A stretch of DNA of 36,753 nucleotides from Parabacteroides sp. (GTDB lineage Bacteria; Bacteroidota; Bacteroidia; Bacteroidales; Tannerellaceae): contig JAGBDR010000073.1 in assembly GCA_017937385.1 (NCBI GenBank), positions 1-36,753 of the forward strand, in the 5' to 3' direction. The notes under the pieces were generated by a model. The model made no database searches. It was not told where the DNA came from and saw only the letters and a program-made list of their open reading frames with translations. This document shows, in pieces, positions 16,782-26,697 of the stretch (its first letter is position 1; each line of letters opens with the position of its first letter). The position numbers and the translations under genes were made by a program.

Positions 16782-17548
16782 TGGTTTATCTGAAGCAAAT
16801 CGAACTCATCCATCCGGACGAGGTGTCGGGACCGGTAGAAGAGCTGAAATATCCGTACAAGGCAGCTGCCGTGCGGTATATGGACAAACTGGTATTCACA
16901 AAACCCGTCACGTTCTTGGTAGGAGAAAACGGAATGGGCAAATCGACCTTGTTGGAGGCCGTCATGTATAAATACGAAAAACGGGACGAAAACCGGCGAG
17001 GCATGCTGAACGACGGCGACGAAAGCCACAAAGGGCTTGCCAATGTCTTGCCCGACCAGATTCGTCTGGTGGAGGTACGCCGGCCGGACGATCATTTCTT
17101 TTTCCGGGCCGAAACCTTTTTCGACCACGCCCGCGAGATCGATGCCCGGTCGATGCGCGACATCCTCAACTACGGGCGCGACTACTCGATGGGACGTTAT
17201 GGAGGACGACGTTTGCTGGAACAGTCGCACGGCGAAAGTTTCCTCAGCACGTTCCTCAACTATGGAGAACGGAATATGCTCTACATCCTCGACGAACCGG
17301 AAGCTGCCCTTTCCCCTCAACGCCAGTTGTCATTGCTCGTACGGATAAAAGAGTTAGTGAATCAGGGATGCCAACTGATCATCTCCACCCACTCACCGAT
17401 CCTGATGGCCTATCCGGGAGCCGACATCTACCACATAGACGAAGCGGGCGCCCGCCTGACCTCTCTCGAGGAAACGGAACATTACCGACTGACGAAATAT
17501 TTCCTGACACATACGGAACAGATGCTACACGAATTGGGCATCGACTGA
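16781..17548 (+). CDS. AAA/ABC-type ATPase (predicted)
   Basis: This 255-aa soluble protein has a Walker A loop GENGMGKST (48-56) and an ABC-like signature SHGESFLSTFL. Its Walker B strand is MLYILDEPEAALSPQRQ, with catalytic Glu after Asp, and a switch His lies in IISTHSPILMAYP. This layout belongs to the stand-alone AAA_21-type ATPases related to SMC/RecF heads and OLD nucleases. No transmembrane part or nuclease domain is present. It is coupled to the thioesterase by a TAATG junction. The function is unknown; no toxin or nuclease partner lies downstream, so a defence role is not supported here. Confidence 0.75.
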   Translation: MVYLKQIELIHPDEVSGPVEELKYPYKAAAVRYMDKLVFTKPVTFLVGENGMGKSTLLEAVMYKYEKRDENRRGMLNDGDESHKGLANVLPDQIRLVEVRRPDDHFFFRAETFFDHAREIDARSMRDILNYGRDYSMGRYGGRRLLEQSHGESFLSTFLNYGERNMLYILDEPEAALSPQRQLSLLVRIKELVNQGCQLIISTHSPILMAYPGADIYHIDEAGARLTSLEETEHYRLTKYFLTHTEQMLHELGID

Positions 17549-17577
17549 ACCGGAGCTCCGTCGTCCATGCCGGGAGA

Positions 17578-18084
17578 TTATCTCTCCCAAGCATTCACGA
17601 TTTCCGCCACATAGACGTTATGCGGGTTTCCCGCCATTGCGCTGTACCACTTCTCATATAAAGCAGGATCGACAAAATGATTCTTATCCATCTTGGTCAC
17701 GTAAAGGGTTTTGCATTCAAGCGTCAAGCGCGATTCCTCGAAACAAGGATTCCCCAGATCGGTAAAGCAAGGCGTCAAACCTGTCGCTGCCACCTTGTCG
17801 ATCTCCCGTCCCGACTTCGAACCGCAAATCTTATGGGCAGCCTTATGTTCTTCCCCTAAGAAAGAAAGCGTGAAAGCACCTTTTGCATCGATAAATTCGC
17901 GCGTATAGCGTTCGGGGCGGACAAAAACAAATACGACCGGTTTGTTCCACAGGAAGCCGACGCCTCCCCAACTTGCCGTCATCATATTGAACTTATCCTT
18001 GTCGCCGGCACTCACTAACATCCACTCTTTTCCAATGATCTCGATAAAATTGTCTTTGATCAGACTCGGTTCTATTCCTTTCAT
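17578..18084 (-). CDS. Flavin reductase-like FMN-binding protein
   Basis: The 168-aa protein fits the flavin reductase-like (DIM6/NTAB) split-barrel family. Features are EWMLVSAGDKDKFNMMTASWGG at the start, where Thr/Ser contact FMN phosphate, VFVFVRPERYTREFI in the middle, and FTLSFLGEEHKAAHKICGSKSGRE after it. It probably binds FMN and moves electrons from NAD(P)H. The redox partner is not identifiable. It converges on the ATPase gene with a 29-base gap and diverges from leuS. Confidence 0.8.
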   Translation of the reverse strand: MKGIEPSLIKDNFIEIIGKEWMLVSAGDKDKFNMMTASWGGVGFLWNKPVVFVFVRPERYTREFIDAKGAFTLSFLGEEHKAAHKICGSKSGREIDKVAATGLTPCFTDLGNPCFEESRLTLECKTLYVTKMDKNHFVDPALYEKWYSAMAGNPHNVYVAEIVNAWER

Positions 18085-18111
18085 AATCTTCTATCTTAAT
18101 GTATTGCCTCC

Positions 18112-18119
18112 CAAAAATA
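18112..18119 (-). promoter_or_regulatory. -7 box of the flavin reductase gene
   Basis: The minus-strand reading is TATTTTTG, a TAnnTTTG match about 28 bases upstream of the start at 18084. Confidence 0.4.
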
Positions 18120-18215
18120 GACAAAAACATCCGATTTACATACAAGCCGAATAAAAAACCCGGATTGTTTCCCATACAACTACCGCTTCAAACCTTTCTG
18201 TATTACAAAATTCAC

Positions 18216-18223
18216 TAACTTTG
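18216..18223 (+). promoter_or_regulatory. -7 box of leuS
   Basis: TAACTTTG matches TAnnTTTG and lies 43 bases before the leuS ATG. A TTTCTG at 18195-18200 is a possible -33 element, with slightly short spacing. Confidence 0.5.
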
Positions 18224-18265
18224 TGGCTTTAAATAGAAAACGATAAAAATAAACGATAAACAATC

Positions 18266-21103
18266 ATGGAGTACAATTTCAGGGATATTGAGAAGAAGTG
18301 GCACGAATACTGGATTGCCAATAAGGTCTATAAGGTCGAAAAGAATACCGACAAGCCCAAATATTACGTCTTGGACATGTTCCCCTATCCGTCAGGAGCA
18401 GGACTGCATGTAGGCCACCCGCTCGGTTACATCGCTTCTGATATTTATTCCCGTTACAAACGCCTGCAGGGTTTCAATGTCCTGCATCCGATGGGTTACG
18501 ATTCCTATGGATTGCCGGCAGAACAATATGCCATCCAGACCGGACAACATCCTGAAGTAACGACAAAGAAAAACATCGCCCGTTATCGGGAACAGATGGA
18601 CAAAATAGGATTCAGCTACGACTGGAGCCGCGAGATCCGCACGTGCGATCCCGAATATTACAAATGGACGCAATGGGCATTTGTCCAGATGTTCAACAGC
18701 TACTACTGTAACGATGAAAAGCAAGCACGTCCCATCAGCGAACTGATTGCCGCTTTCGAACAGGTAGGAACGGAAGGACTGAATGTCGCCTGCGGCGAAG
18801 AGCTGCACTTCACAGCCGACGAATGGAAAGCCAAAAGCGAAAAGGAAAAACAGGAAATCCTGTTGAACTACCGGATCGCGTACCGGGGCGAAACAATGGT
18901 CAACTGGTGCGCCGCATTGGGTACCGTATTGGCCAATGACGAAGTCGTGAACGGTGTCTCCGAACGTGGTGGTTATCCGGTAGAACAAAAGATCATGCGC
19001 CAATGGTGCCTGCGCGTTTCCGCATACGCACAACGGCTTTTGGACGGACTGGACACGATCGACTGGACCGACTCGCTGAAAGAAACACAGCGTAACTGGA
19101 TCGGCCGGAGCGAAGGAGCCGAAATCCAGTTCAAAGTAAAAGACAGCGACCTCGAATTTACCATCTTTACCACCCGTGCCGACACCATGTTTGGCGTGAC
19201 GTTCATGGTCCTGGCACCTGAAAGCGAACTGGTCGCCCAACTGACGACTCCTCAGCAAAAACAGGAAGTCGACGCTTATCTGGACCGTACCAAGAAGCGT
19301 ACGGAACGCGAACGCATCGCCGACCGCTCCGTCACCGGCGTATTCAGCGGCTCGTATGCCGTCAATCCATTTACAGGTGACGCCGTGCCCATCTGGATCA
19401 GCGACTATGTATTGGCCGGCTACGGAACGGGAGCGATCATGGCTGTTCCGGCACACGACAGCCGCGACTACGCATTCGCCAAACATTTCAACTTGCCGAT
19501 TGTCCCGCTGATCGAAGGTTGCGACGTGAGTGAAGAAAGTTTCGATGCGAAAGAAGGAATTGTCTGCAACTCACCGAGACCGGACGTAACTCCTTATTGC
19601 GACCTGTCGCTGAACGGACTGACCGTAAAAGAGGCGATCGCCGCGACCAAGAAATATGTAGCCGAGCATCACTTAGGACGTGTCAAGGTGAACTATCGCC
19701 TGCGCGACGCGATCTTCAGCCGCCAGCGGTATTGGGGCGAACCGTTCCCGGTCTATTACGATGCAGACGGTATGCCTCAGATGTTGCCGGTAGATAAGTT
19801 GCCGTTAGAACTGCCCGAAGTAGACAAATTCCTGCCGACCGAAACGGGTGAACCGCCTTTAGGACACGCCGTCAGATGGGCTTGGGATACCGTCAAACAG
19901 GAAGTGACGGAAATTTCCCGAATAGACAATAAGACGATCTTCCCGCTGGAACTTTGCACGATGCCGGGATTTGCCGGTTCATCCGCCTATTACCTGCGCT
20001 ATATGGACCCGCGCAACGACCAGGCTTTGGTGGCAAAGGACGTAGACACATACTGGCGCAATGTAGACCTGTATATCGGAGGTACCGAACATGCTACCGG
20101 ACACTTGATCTACAGCCGTTTCTGGAACAAATTCCTGTTCGATTTGGGATTCGTCTGCGAAGAGGAACCGTTCAAGAAGCTGATCAACCAAGGTATGATC
20201 CAGGGACGTTCCAATTTCGTCTACCGTATCAACGGCACGAACAAGTTCGTATCACTGAACCTGAAAGACCAATATGAAGTCACACCGATCCACGTAGATG
20301 TGAACATCGTTTCAAACGACCTGTTGGATATCGAAGCCTTCAAAAATTGGCGTCCGGAATATAACGATGCGGAGTTCGTATTGGAAGACGGCAAGTATAT
20401 CTGCGGATGGGCGGTTGAAAAGATGTCGAAATCCATGTTCAACGTAGTCAACCCGGATATGATCGTCGAAAAATACGGTGCCGACACGCTCCGCCTGTAT
20501 GAAATGTTCTTAGGCCCGCTAGAACAATCCAAACCGTGGGATACAAACGGTATCGACGGCGTACATCGTTTCCTGAAAAAGCTCTGGGGACTGTTCTTCG
20601 GCAACACGGACAACTTGCAGCTCACCCAGGCGGAACCGACAGCCGACGAACTAAAATCGCTGCACAAGCTGATCAAGAAAGTGACCTACGACATCGAACA
20701 CTTCTCGTACAACACTTCCATCAGTGCCTTTATGATCTGTATCAACGAACTGAGCAGCCTGAAATGCAACAAGCAGGCGATCTTAGAACCGCTGATCGTC
20801 CTGTTGGCTCCGTTTGCCCCTCATATTGCCGAAGAATTGTGGCACACTTGCGGGCACGACACGACCGTATGCGATGCCGAATGGCCTGCCTACAACGAGG
20901 AATACCTGAAAGAAAAATCGCTGACTTACGCGATCTCTTTCAATGGAAAAGCCCGTTTCAGTCTGGAACTTCCGGCCGATATGCCACGCGAAGAGATCGA
21001 AAAAGCGGCTCTTTCCCACGAAAATTCCGCCAAGTGGATGGAGGGCAAGACGCCGAAAAAGATTATCGTTGTTCCCGGAAAGATTGTAAACATCGTAATC
21101 TGA
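18266..21103 (+). CDS. leuS: Leucyl-tRNA synthetase
   Basis: The 945-aa class I synthetase charges tRNA-Leu. The HIGH motif is in [19 protein letters not shown] (about 36-54). The KMSKS loop is [13 protein letters not shown] near residue 718. Between them is the editing (CP1) domain, with a [19 protein letters not shown]-like Thr-rich stretch (read here as [13 protein letters not shown]) and [19 protein letters not shown], whose Asp positions mischarged amino acids for hydrolysis. The catalytic domain resumes at [12 protein letters not shown]. The length is a little above the usual 860-880, as is common in Bacteroidetes. It is followed six bases later by a YitT-type membrane gene. Confidence 0.97.
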   Translation: MEYNFRDIEKKWHEYWIANKVYKVEKNTDKPKYYVLDMFPYPSGAGLHVGHPLGYIASDIYSRYKRLQGFNVLHPMGYDSYGLPAEQYAIQTGQHPEVTTKKNIARYREQMDKIGFSYDWSREIRTCDPEYYKWTQWAFVQMFNSYYCNDEKQARPISELIAAFEQVGTEGLNVACGEELHFTADEWKAKSEKEKQEILLNYRIAYRGETMVNWCAALGTVLANDEVVNGVSERGGYPVEQKIMRQWCLRVSAYAQRLLDGLDTIDWTDSLKETQRNWIGRSEGAEIQFKVKDSDLEFTIFTTRADTMFGVTFMVLAPESELVAQLTTPQQKQEVDAYLDRTKKRTERERIADRSVTGVFSGSYAVNPFTGDAVPIWISDYVLAGYGTGAIMAVPAHDSRDYAFAKHFNLPIVPLIEGCDVSEESFDAKEGIVCNSPRPDVTPYCDLSLNGLTVKEAIAATKKYVAEHHLGRVKVNYRLRDAIFSRQRYWGEPFPVYYDADGMPQMLPVDKLPLELPEVDKFLPTETGEPPLGHAVRWAWDTVKQEVTEISRIDNKTIFPLELCTMPGFAGSSAYYLRYMDPRNDQALVAKDVDTYWRNVDLYIGGTEHATGHLIYSRFWNKFLFDLGFVCEEEPFKKLINQGMIQGRSNFVYRINGTNKFVSLNLKDQYEVTPIHVDVNIVSNDLLDIEAFKNWRPEYNDAEFVLEDGKYICGWAVEKMSKSMFNVVNPDMIVEKYGADTLRLYEMFLGPLEQSKPWDTNGIDGVHRFLKKLWGLFFGNTDNLQLTQAEPTADELKSLHKLIKKVTYDIEHFSYNTSISAFMICINELSSLKCNKQAILEPLIVLLAPFAPHIAEELWHTCGHDTTVCDAEWPAYNEEYLKEKSLTYAISFNGKARFSLELPADMPREEIEKAALSHENSAKWMEGKTPKKIIVVPGKIVNIVI

Positions 21104-21109
21104 TTTTAT

Positions 21110-21988
21110 ATGAAGTTCACGAACAATAAAATTTACTTTGCCGTACAAGACTACCTGATGATCCTGTTGGGTACGCTTTTGTACGGCTTCGGCTTCAACG
21201 CTTTCATTCTTTCGAATGAAATCATCACCGGTGGAGTCAGTGGTATCTGTGCCTTGATCTTCTTTGCCAGCAACGAGCTTATCCCCGTTTCTGTGTCTTA
21301 CTTCGTGATCAACATCGTACTATTATTGGCCGCTTTAAAAATATTGGGATTCAAATTCCTGATAAAAACGATCTTCGGAGTCTTTTCCCTGTCGGCCTCC
21401 TTGTCGTTCTTCGAATGGCTTCTAAAAGGGCAACCGCTTCTGCACGACCAGCCGTTCATGTCCATCATGATCGGCGCGTTCCTTTGCGGAGCCGGCCTCG
21501 GACTTGTCTTTTCGGCAAACGGCAGTACGGGGGGAACGGATATCGTCGGAGCAATCGTCAACAAATACAAGAACATATCAATCGGCCGTGCCTTGCTGTT
21601 CTGCGATTTTATCATCATCGGTTCCTCGTTTTTCCTATTCCATGATGTCGAAAAAATCGTCTTCGGTTTCGTCGAAATGTTTGTAAGCAATTACATAATC
21701 GACGTCGTATTGAACGGAAACCGGCAATCGGTCCAGTTCTTGATCTTTTCCCAGAAATATGATGAGATTGCCGAACGGATCATCCATGACCTTGATCGTG
21801 GCTGCACCATCCTCGACGGTGTAGGCGGATATTCCCGCAAACCGGTCAAAGTCGTCGTATTGCTGGCCAAGCAATCGGAATCCGTCTCCATCTTCCGTCT
21901 GGTAAAACAGATCGACCACCAGGCGTTCATCTCGCAAAGCGTCGTCAGAGGCGTGTACGGGGAAGGATTTGACCAGATAAAAACATAA
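21110..21988 (+). CDS. YitT-family membrane protein (DUF2179)
   Basis: This 292-aa protein has about five or six membrane segments in the first 200 residues, with Gly-rich turns such as LSNEIITGGVSGICALI and ANGSTGGTDIVGAIVNKY typical of YitT. A soluble C-terminal DUF2179 domain follows (about 205-290), seen in the RGCTILDGVGGYSRKPVKVV stretch. The molecular role of the family is not established; transport is suspected. It is co-transcribed with leuS, and a strong terminator lies 23 bases past its stop. Confidence 0.85.
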   Translation: MKFTNNKIYFAVQDYLMILLGTLLYGFGFNAFILSNEIITGGVSGICALIFFASNELIPVSVSYFVINIVLLLAALKILGFKFLIKTIFGVFSLSASLSFFEWLLKGQPLLHDQPFMSIMIGAFLCGAGLGLVFSANGSTGGTDIVGAIVNKYKNISIGRALLFCDFIIIGSSFFLFHDVEKIVFGFVEMFVSNYIIDVVLNGNRQSVQFLIFSQKYDEIAERIIHDLDRGCTILDGVGGYSRKPVKVVVLLAKQSESVSIFRLVKQIDHQAFISQSVVRGVYGEGFDQIKT

Positions 21989-22010
21989 AACAGACATCCA
22001 AACAATTTAA

Positions 22011-22057
22011 AGCACTTCCATACGTTATTATATACATCGTATAGAAGTGCTTTTTTT
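22011..22057 (+). terminator. Terminator of the leuS-yitT transcript
   Basis: AGCACTTCCATACG (22011-22024) pairs with CGTATAGAAGTGC (22038-22050) with one mismatch. Seven T residues follow, a textbook rho-independent terminator. It also rules out a start for rdgB at 22047. Confidence 0.85.
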
Positions 22058-22073
22058 ATTTATACTCAAAATT

Positions 22074-22655
22074 ATGAAACTTGTATTCGCTACCAATAAC
22101 CAGCATAAGCTGGACGAGGTCCGGAAAATAACAGCCGGATACACGGAAATAGTCAACCTCTCGGACATCAATTGCCACGACGACATTCCCGAAAACGCCG
22201 ATACGCTGGAAGGAAATGCCCTCCAGAAAGCCCGTTATATCAAAGAACATTTCGGATACGATTGTTTCGCCGATGACACCGGACTGGAAGTGGAAGCCCT
22301 CGACAACGCTCCGGGCGTATACTCGGCCCGTTATGCCGGACCGGGACACGATTCAGAAGCCAACATGAACAAACTCCTCCACGAAATGGAAGGCCAGACA
22401 AACCGGAAAGCCCGTTTCCGGACAGTTATAGCCCTTATCCTGGACGGAAAGGAATATTTGTTCGAAGGAATCGTCAACGGCACGATCATCCAAGAGAAAC
22501 GAGGCGGAAGCGGCTTCGGATACGATCCTCTATTCGTGCCGGACAACTATTCGCAAACATTTGCCGAAATGGGAAATGACATCAAGAACCAGATCAGCCA
22601 TCGTGCCGAAGCGGTCAAGAAACTGACTGCCTTTCTATCCAACTACACGCTCTAA
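22074..22655 (+). CDS. rdgB: XTP/dITP diphosphatase (HAM1 family)
   Basis: The 193-aa enzyme hydrolyses non-canonical purine nucleotides (dITP, XTP) to the monophosphate and so keeps them out of DNA. Diagnostic motifs are [14 protein letters not shown] at the start, [23 protein letters not shown] with catalytic and metal-binding acids in the middle, and [14 protein letters not shown] with [10 protein letters not shown] near the end. I chose the ATG at 22074 because the earlier one lies in the terminator stem. PorZ-like gene starts 14 bases after the stop, so they are probably one transcript. Confidence 0.95.
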   Translation: MKLVFATNNQHKLDEVRKITAGYTEIVNLSDINCHDDIPENADTLEGNALQKARYIKEHFGYDCFADDTGLEVEALDNAPGVYSARYAGPGHDSEANMNKLLHEMEGQTNRKARFRTVIALILDGKEYLFEGIVNGTIIQEKRGGSGFGYDPLFVPDNYSQTFAEMGNDIKNQISHRAEAVKKLTAFLSNYTL

Positions 22656-22669
22656 CAAAAAGATTTCTT

Positions 22670-24988
22670 ATGAAACATATATGGACTATCCTCCTGCTTT
22701 TCCTGCTCTCATCTTCCGCGTTGCCAACTCCTGACAACGCGCTCGGATGGAAAACATACCTTTCTTACAACAATACCAACCAGGTAGAAGAATCAGCCGA
22801 CCAGGTATTTGTCGTTGCGGAAGGCGCTCTCTACCTATATGGGAAAGAGGACAACAGCATCAAACCTTACTATAAGGGAAACGGACTGAACGACACGGAT
22901 ATACAATTCATATCCTACAACAAACAGACCCAATCCCTACTGATCGTCTACAAGAACGGCAACATCGACATCCTGCAGGGAAGTTCAGTCAAGAATATTC
23001 CCTATCTGTCCACGACGACCTCCATCCGGGAGAAAGAGGTCAATTCCGTCATGCTTCATAATGAATATGCTTACCTGTCCATCAAATCGGGCATAGTAGT
23101 CGTCAACATGAAGAAAAACGAAATAACCGATACCTACAACCTTTCTATGAATATCACTTCCTGTGCCATCCGGAACAACCAGATATATGCCTCCACAACC
23201 GAGTCTTCCCGCATCCTGTATGCCTCACTCAAAGACAATCTGTTAGACAAAGCGAACTGGAAACCCTATCCGATTTCCGGATTTCCGGCAGGCCAGTCTG
23301 TTGACAAAGTCGTCCTGTTCAACAACCAGTTGTTCTACTTGACTCGAAACAAAGGAGTCTACTACGAATCCAACGGTACAACCGCTACTTTGGCAAGTAA
23401 CGCCTCCATGAACAACCTGAAAGTCGTCGGTGACAAACTGGCCTGTATCGCCAATTCGCAAATCTATCTTTTCACCGACACAAAAACGTTCGACCGGATC
23501 AACAACCTGACCCTCAAAGATATCAGCACCTACCAGACCAACACCTACTGGATAGCCGAAGGCAGCAAAGGCCTGCGCTCCATCAAACGAACCGGCGCCA
23601 ACCAGTTCGAAGCGGTCAACGAGGCGATTGTATTGGATGGGCCTTACTCAAACAGTCCTTATAGAATTGTATGCAAAAACGACCATGTGTATATCATACC
23701 GGGAGGAAAAGACTTTACAAACGGTACTTGGTTCAACAAAGGAGGAGCAATCATGATATACGACTACGACAAATGGACCGTATTGGAACCTTCCGTCGTT
23801 CAAAGCAAACTTAAAGTATGGCCTAAAGACTATACAAGCATCGTTGTCACCTCCAATGACTCTGGAGAAGAAATCATCTACACCTCTTCTTTCGGTTATG
23901 GCCTTTTTCATTTCATAGAAAGAGAACCTTCTATCGTTTACGACAGAAGAAATAGTCCACTTGAAAACGCCAACAACAATGCAGGAAATTATTGCCGTAT
24001 AGACGGACTCGCTTTTGACAAAGAAGGGAACTTATGGATGACCAATTCCGAAGTAAGCAAGGCCATTAAAATTTTAGACAAGGAAGAGAAATGGCACAGC
24101 TTGTCCGTCGAATCGTTGAACGGCAAATACACGGTGAACGATATACTCATTACTTCCAACAATGACAAATGGATAAACATATCTCGTCCTACCGATCAAA
24201 TATGTCTGACAATGATAGCAAACAGCAACTCTTTGGATGAGGCGGATTCCTACTCTTTCAAAAGTTTTATCGACACGGACGGCAACGATTTCTCCCCCAG
24301 CAACTACACCTGCATGACGGAAGACAAGAACGGATATGTCTGGGTAGGAACCAACAAAGGAGCCATCTACTTTACCAATCCCCGACTGGCCACATCGGAA
24401 AACAGCTCCTCCATGCGCTGCACACGTGTGAAACTACTTAACGAAGACGACGAACCCTACTATTTCCTCGACAACACCATGATAACCTGTATCAAGGTTG
24501 ACCACGGCAACCGGAAATGGATCGGGACACAAAACAACGGTGTCTATGTTTTGAGTAGAGACAATCAAGAGATCGTCCATCAGTTCAACACCACAAACAG
24601 CCCGCTCCTCTCTGACCATATCTACTCGATAGATATCAACGAGAAAACAGGCGAAGTCTTCATCGGAACCGACAAAGGACTGGTTTCCTACCAAGGAGAA
24701 GCGACCGAAGGCAGAAGCGACTATTCCGACGTGTATACCTATCCCAATCCCGTACGACCCGAACACAGGGATAAAGTGACCATCACCGGATTGATGGACA
24801 ACTCGATCGTAAAGATCACCGACCTGAACGGAAACCTGATCTACCAAACCCAATCTTTAGGCGGACAAGCCATCTGGAACTGCCGGAACGCCAAAGGCGT
24901 CCGCGTCGCTTCCGGCATCTATCTTGTGCTTGCTGCCACCGAAGATTCACAAGAAAGTGTAGTTACTAAAATTGCAATTATTAAATAA
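22670..24988 (+). CDS. porZ: PorZ-like type IX secretion beta-propeller protein
   Basis: The 772-aa exported protein has a signal peptide (MKHIWTILLLFLLSSSA) and many blade-like repeats in two beta-propeller regions. Two-component-propeller-style blades such as NGYVWVGTNKGAIYF and NRKWIGTQNNGVYVLS lie in the second. The last 80 residues form a T9SS-type C-terminal domain (YPNPVRPEHRDKVTITGL to VTKIAIIK). Length and layout match PorZ, a member of the PorU-PorV-PorQ-PorZ cell-surface attachment complex in Porphyromonas. The name rests on architecture, not an alignment. It follows rdgB by 14 bases and is followed six bases later by a small Cys-rich gene. Confidence 0.7.
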   Translation: MKHIWTILLLFLLSSSALPTPDNALGWKTYLSYNNTNQVEESADQVFVVAEGALYLYGKEDNSIKPYYKGNGLNDTDIQFISYNKQTQSLLIVYKNGNIDILQGSSVKNIPYLSTTTSIREKEVNSVMLHNEYAYLSIKSGIVVVNMKKNEITDTYNLSMNITSCAIRNNQIYASTTESSRILYASLKDNLLDKANWKPYPISGFPAGQSVDKVVLFNNQLFYLTRNKGVYYESNGTTATLASNASMNNLKVVGDKLACIANSQIYLFTDTKTFDRINNLTLKDISTYQTNTYWIAEGSKGLRSIKRTGANQFEAVNEAIVLDGPYSNSPYRIVCKNDHVYIIPGGKDFTNGTWFNKGGAIMIYDYDKWTVLEPSVVQSKLKVWPKDYTSIVVTSNDSGEEIIYTSSFGYGLFHFIEREPSIVYDRRNSPLENANNNAGNYCRIDGLAFDKEGNLWMTNSEVSKAIKILDKEEKWHSLSVESLNGKYTVNDILITSNNDKWINISRPTDQICLTMIANSNSLDEADSYSFKSFIDTDGNDFSPSNYTCMTEDKNGYVWVGTNKGAIYFTNPRLATSENSSSMRCTRVKLLNEDDEPYYFLDNTMITCIKVDHGNRKWIGTQNNGVYVLSRDNQEIVHQFNTTNSPLLSDHIYSIDINEKTGEVFIGTDKGLVSYQGEATEGRSDYSDVYTYPNPVRPEHRDKVTITGLMDNSIVKITDLNGNLIYQTQSLGGQAIWNCRNAKGVRVASGIYLVLAATEDSQESVVTKIAIIK

Positions 24989-24994
24989 AGGAAG

Positions 24995-25429
24995 ATGCCC
25001 AAGATTCTCTATAAAGACATACCCGTAGACTTCGGAGTCTGCCAACATGAAGATTGTCCGCGTGCCGCAGCATGCCTGCACCAAATCGCCTACAAACCGT
25101 TATTGGAACAGTGTTACGTATTGCGTTTGATGAACCCCAACCGGTGCACGAAAGACGATCAATGCCCACACTATCGTTCCTCTGTTCCCATCACGTATGC
25201 CTGGGGATTCACCGGGATGCAGAAGCGGATGTTTCCCGGACAGTATTACACGTTCATGTCGATACTCAAAAACCAGTTCGGCCACAACCCTTATTACGAA
25301 CGTCGAAGAGGCGAGTTTGCCCTCCCGCCCCAAGAGCAGAAATTCATACTGGACGCTCTACGCCGGGCCGGTGTGACAGAGGAAATGAAATTCGACCGGT
25401 ATGAAGAATGTATCAACTGGTTTGACTAA
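24995..25429 (+). CDS. Small Cys-rich conserved protein
   Basis: The 144-aa protein has no signal peptide. Five Cys in the first half and one later pair are arranged as VCQHEDCPRAAACLHQ and RCTKDDQCPHYRSS, a pattern able to bind Zn or an Fe-S cluster. The second half is rich in Tyr/Phe/Arg (MFPGQYYTFMSILK, HNPYYERRRGEF). I think it belongs to a Bacteroidales-specific DUF (possibly DUF6078) but could not confirm it. It sits six bases after the PorZ-like gene and so may be expressed with it. No function is proposed. Confidence 0.65.
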   Translation: MPKILYKDIPVDFGVCQHEDCPRAAACLHQIAYKPLLEQCYVLRLMNPNRCTKDDQCPHYRSSVPITYAWGFTGMQKRMFPGQYYTFMSILKNQFGHNPYYERRRGEFALPPQEQKFILDALRRAGVTEEMKFDRYEECINWFD

Positions 25430-25449
25430 ACAAAATACTCCTGATGAAT

Positions 25450-25548
25450 ACAGCCGTACTTAGGCACAATACCGCAGTACTCTCGGCAAAGTATTCCAGT
25501 ACTTTGCCGGAAGTACTGGAATACTCCCGGCAAAGTACGAATGTACTG
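25450..25548. repeat. Overlapping GTACT/GGCAAAGTA inverted repeats
   Basis: Two alternative hairpins overlap. AGTATTCCAGTACT (25490-25503) pairs perfectly with AGTACTGGAATACT (25512-25525). GGCAAAGTA (25485-25493) pairs with TACTTTGCC (25500-25508). CGGCAAAGTA also recurs directly at 25484 and 25529. GTACT or ATACT occurs seven times in about 110 bases. The cluster lies between two convergent genes and has no T-run. Confidence 0.6.
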
Positions 25549-25564
25549 CCCCAAAATACTTAAC

Positions 25565-26551
25565 CTACAACCCTAACCTTGCCGAGATCTCCAACATCTT
25601 TTGGATCGGGCGGATGGCTTGTTTCTGCACCTCTTCGTCGACGAAGATTTCAGGGAGTTCGTATTTCAGGCAGTTGTAAAGTTTTTCCATTGTGTTCAGA
25701 CGCATGAAATTGCATTCGTTGCAAGCGCATGTACCGTCGGCAGGAGGAGCAGGGATGAATTCCTTGTCGGGGCTTTGCTTGCGCATTTCGTGAATAACGC
25801 CGCTTTCCGTCGCAACAATGAACTGCCGCTTGTCCGACTTGACCGTATGCTTCAGAAGGGCTGCGGTCGATCCTACGAAGTCGGAGACTTGTACAACGGG
25901 TTGCTTGCATTCCGGATGAGTGATCACTTCGGCTTCCGGATACTGTTTTTTCAATTCCAATATCTTTTCCAATGAGAACTGTTCGTGCACATGGCAAGCG
26001 CCGTCCCAAAGCAGCATCTTGCGTCCAGTGATGCTGTTTATGTAATTACCCAAGTTCCGGTCGGGCCCGAAGATGATCTTCGTGTCTTCCGGAAAACTTT
26101 CAACGATCTGGCGGGCGTTGGTTGAAGTCACCACGACATCCGTCACGGCCTTTACAGCCGCGGTCGTATTCACATACGAAATGACCACATGATCGGGATG
26201 TTGCTTGACAAATTCAGCAAAATCGGTGGCCGGACAGCTATCCGCCAGCGAGCAACCGGCATTCAGGTCCGGAACCAGCACTTTCTTGTCCGGGCACAAC
26301 ACCTTCGCCGTTTCCCCCATAAAATGAACGCCGCAGAAAACAATGATGTCGGCTGTCGTCTTGGCTGCCTGTTGCGCCAATGCCAAACTGTCTCCCACAA
26401 AATCCGCTATATCCTGAATATCGCCCGTCTGATAGTAATGAGCGAGGATAACAGCGTTCTTTTCTTTACGCATCTTGTTTATCTCTTCCTTCAGGTCCAC
26501 TCCTTTGGGAATGGGCGCGTCCATATATCCGATCGATTGGTTTGTCAACAT
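25565..26551 (-). CDS. nadA: Quinolinate synthase A
   Basis: The 328-aa iron-sulfur enzyme condenses iminoaspartate with dihydroxyacetone phosphate to give quinolinate, the NAD precursor. Three similar domains are visible from VILAHYYQTGDIQDIADFVG onward. The cluster Cys ligands lie in FCGVHFMGETAK, the CSLADSCP segment and GTCACNECNFMRLN. The ATG at 26551 is chosen because the family begins near the PIPKGVDLKEEI segment and the longer frame has unlike residues. nadB and nadC are not present. Its upstream region contains a perfect TTATCAAC dyad and is part of the candidate origin. Confidence 0.95.
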   Translation of the reverse strand: MLTNQSIGYMDAPIPKGVDLKEEINKMRKEKNAVILAHYYQTGDIQDIADFVGDSLALAQQAAKTTADIIVFCGVHFMGETAKVLCPDKKVLVPDLNAGCSLADSCPATDFAEFVKQHPDHVVISYVNTTAAVKAVTDVVVTSTNARQIVESFPEDTKIIFGPDRNLGNYINSITGRKMLLWDGACHVHEQFSLEKILELKKQYPEAEVITHPECKQPVVQVSDFVGSTAALLKHTVKSDKRQFIVATESGVIHEMRKQSPDKEFIPAPPADGTCACNECNFMRLNTMEKLYNCLKYELPEIFVDEEVQKQAIRPIQKMLEISARLGL

Positions 26552-26672
26552 TGTTACCTGTATTAAATGATTGTAAAATTCAATAACCACCCACGAGCAT
26601 AAACCGCTATTCACGGTCTATCAACAAAGTTATCATCATTTTTTATAACTGATAATCTTTGTCTTACTCCTT

Positions 26673-26693
26673 TTATCAACAAAGGGTTGATAA
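26673..26693. promoter_or_regulatory. TTATCAAC-GTTGATAA dyad by the nadA promoter
   Basis: TTATCAAC (26673-26680) and GTTGATAA (26686-26693) are perfect inverted copies around five bases. They sit at the predicted nadA start of transcription, just downstream of a minus-strand -7 box TATCTTTG (26698-26705). It could be an operator for a NAD-responsive repressor or a pair of DnaA-like sites; the sequence fits both. Confidence 0.45.
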
Positions 26694-26697
26694 CGCG

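Noticed and set aside
16781-17548. Anti-phage defence system around the AAA ATPase
   Set aside because: Upstream neighbours are cysS and a thioesterase, and no nuclease, reverse transcriptase or toxin partner follows. A housekeeping or unknown role is likelier.
18392-19486. A 364-codon frame on the minus strand inside leuS
   Set aside because: It lies fully antisense to a clear leuS catalytic and editing region, has no recognisable domain and is rich in Val/Phe/Cys typical of a mirrored frame.
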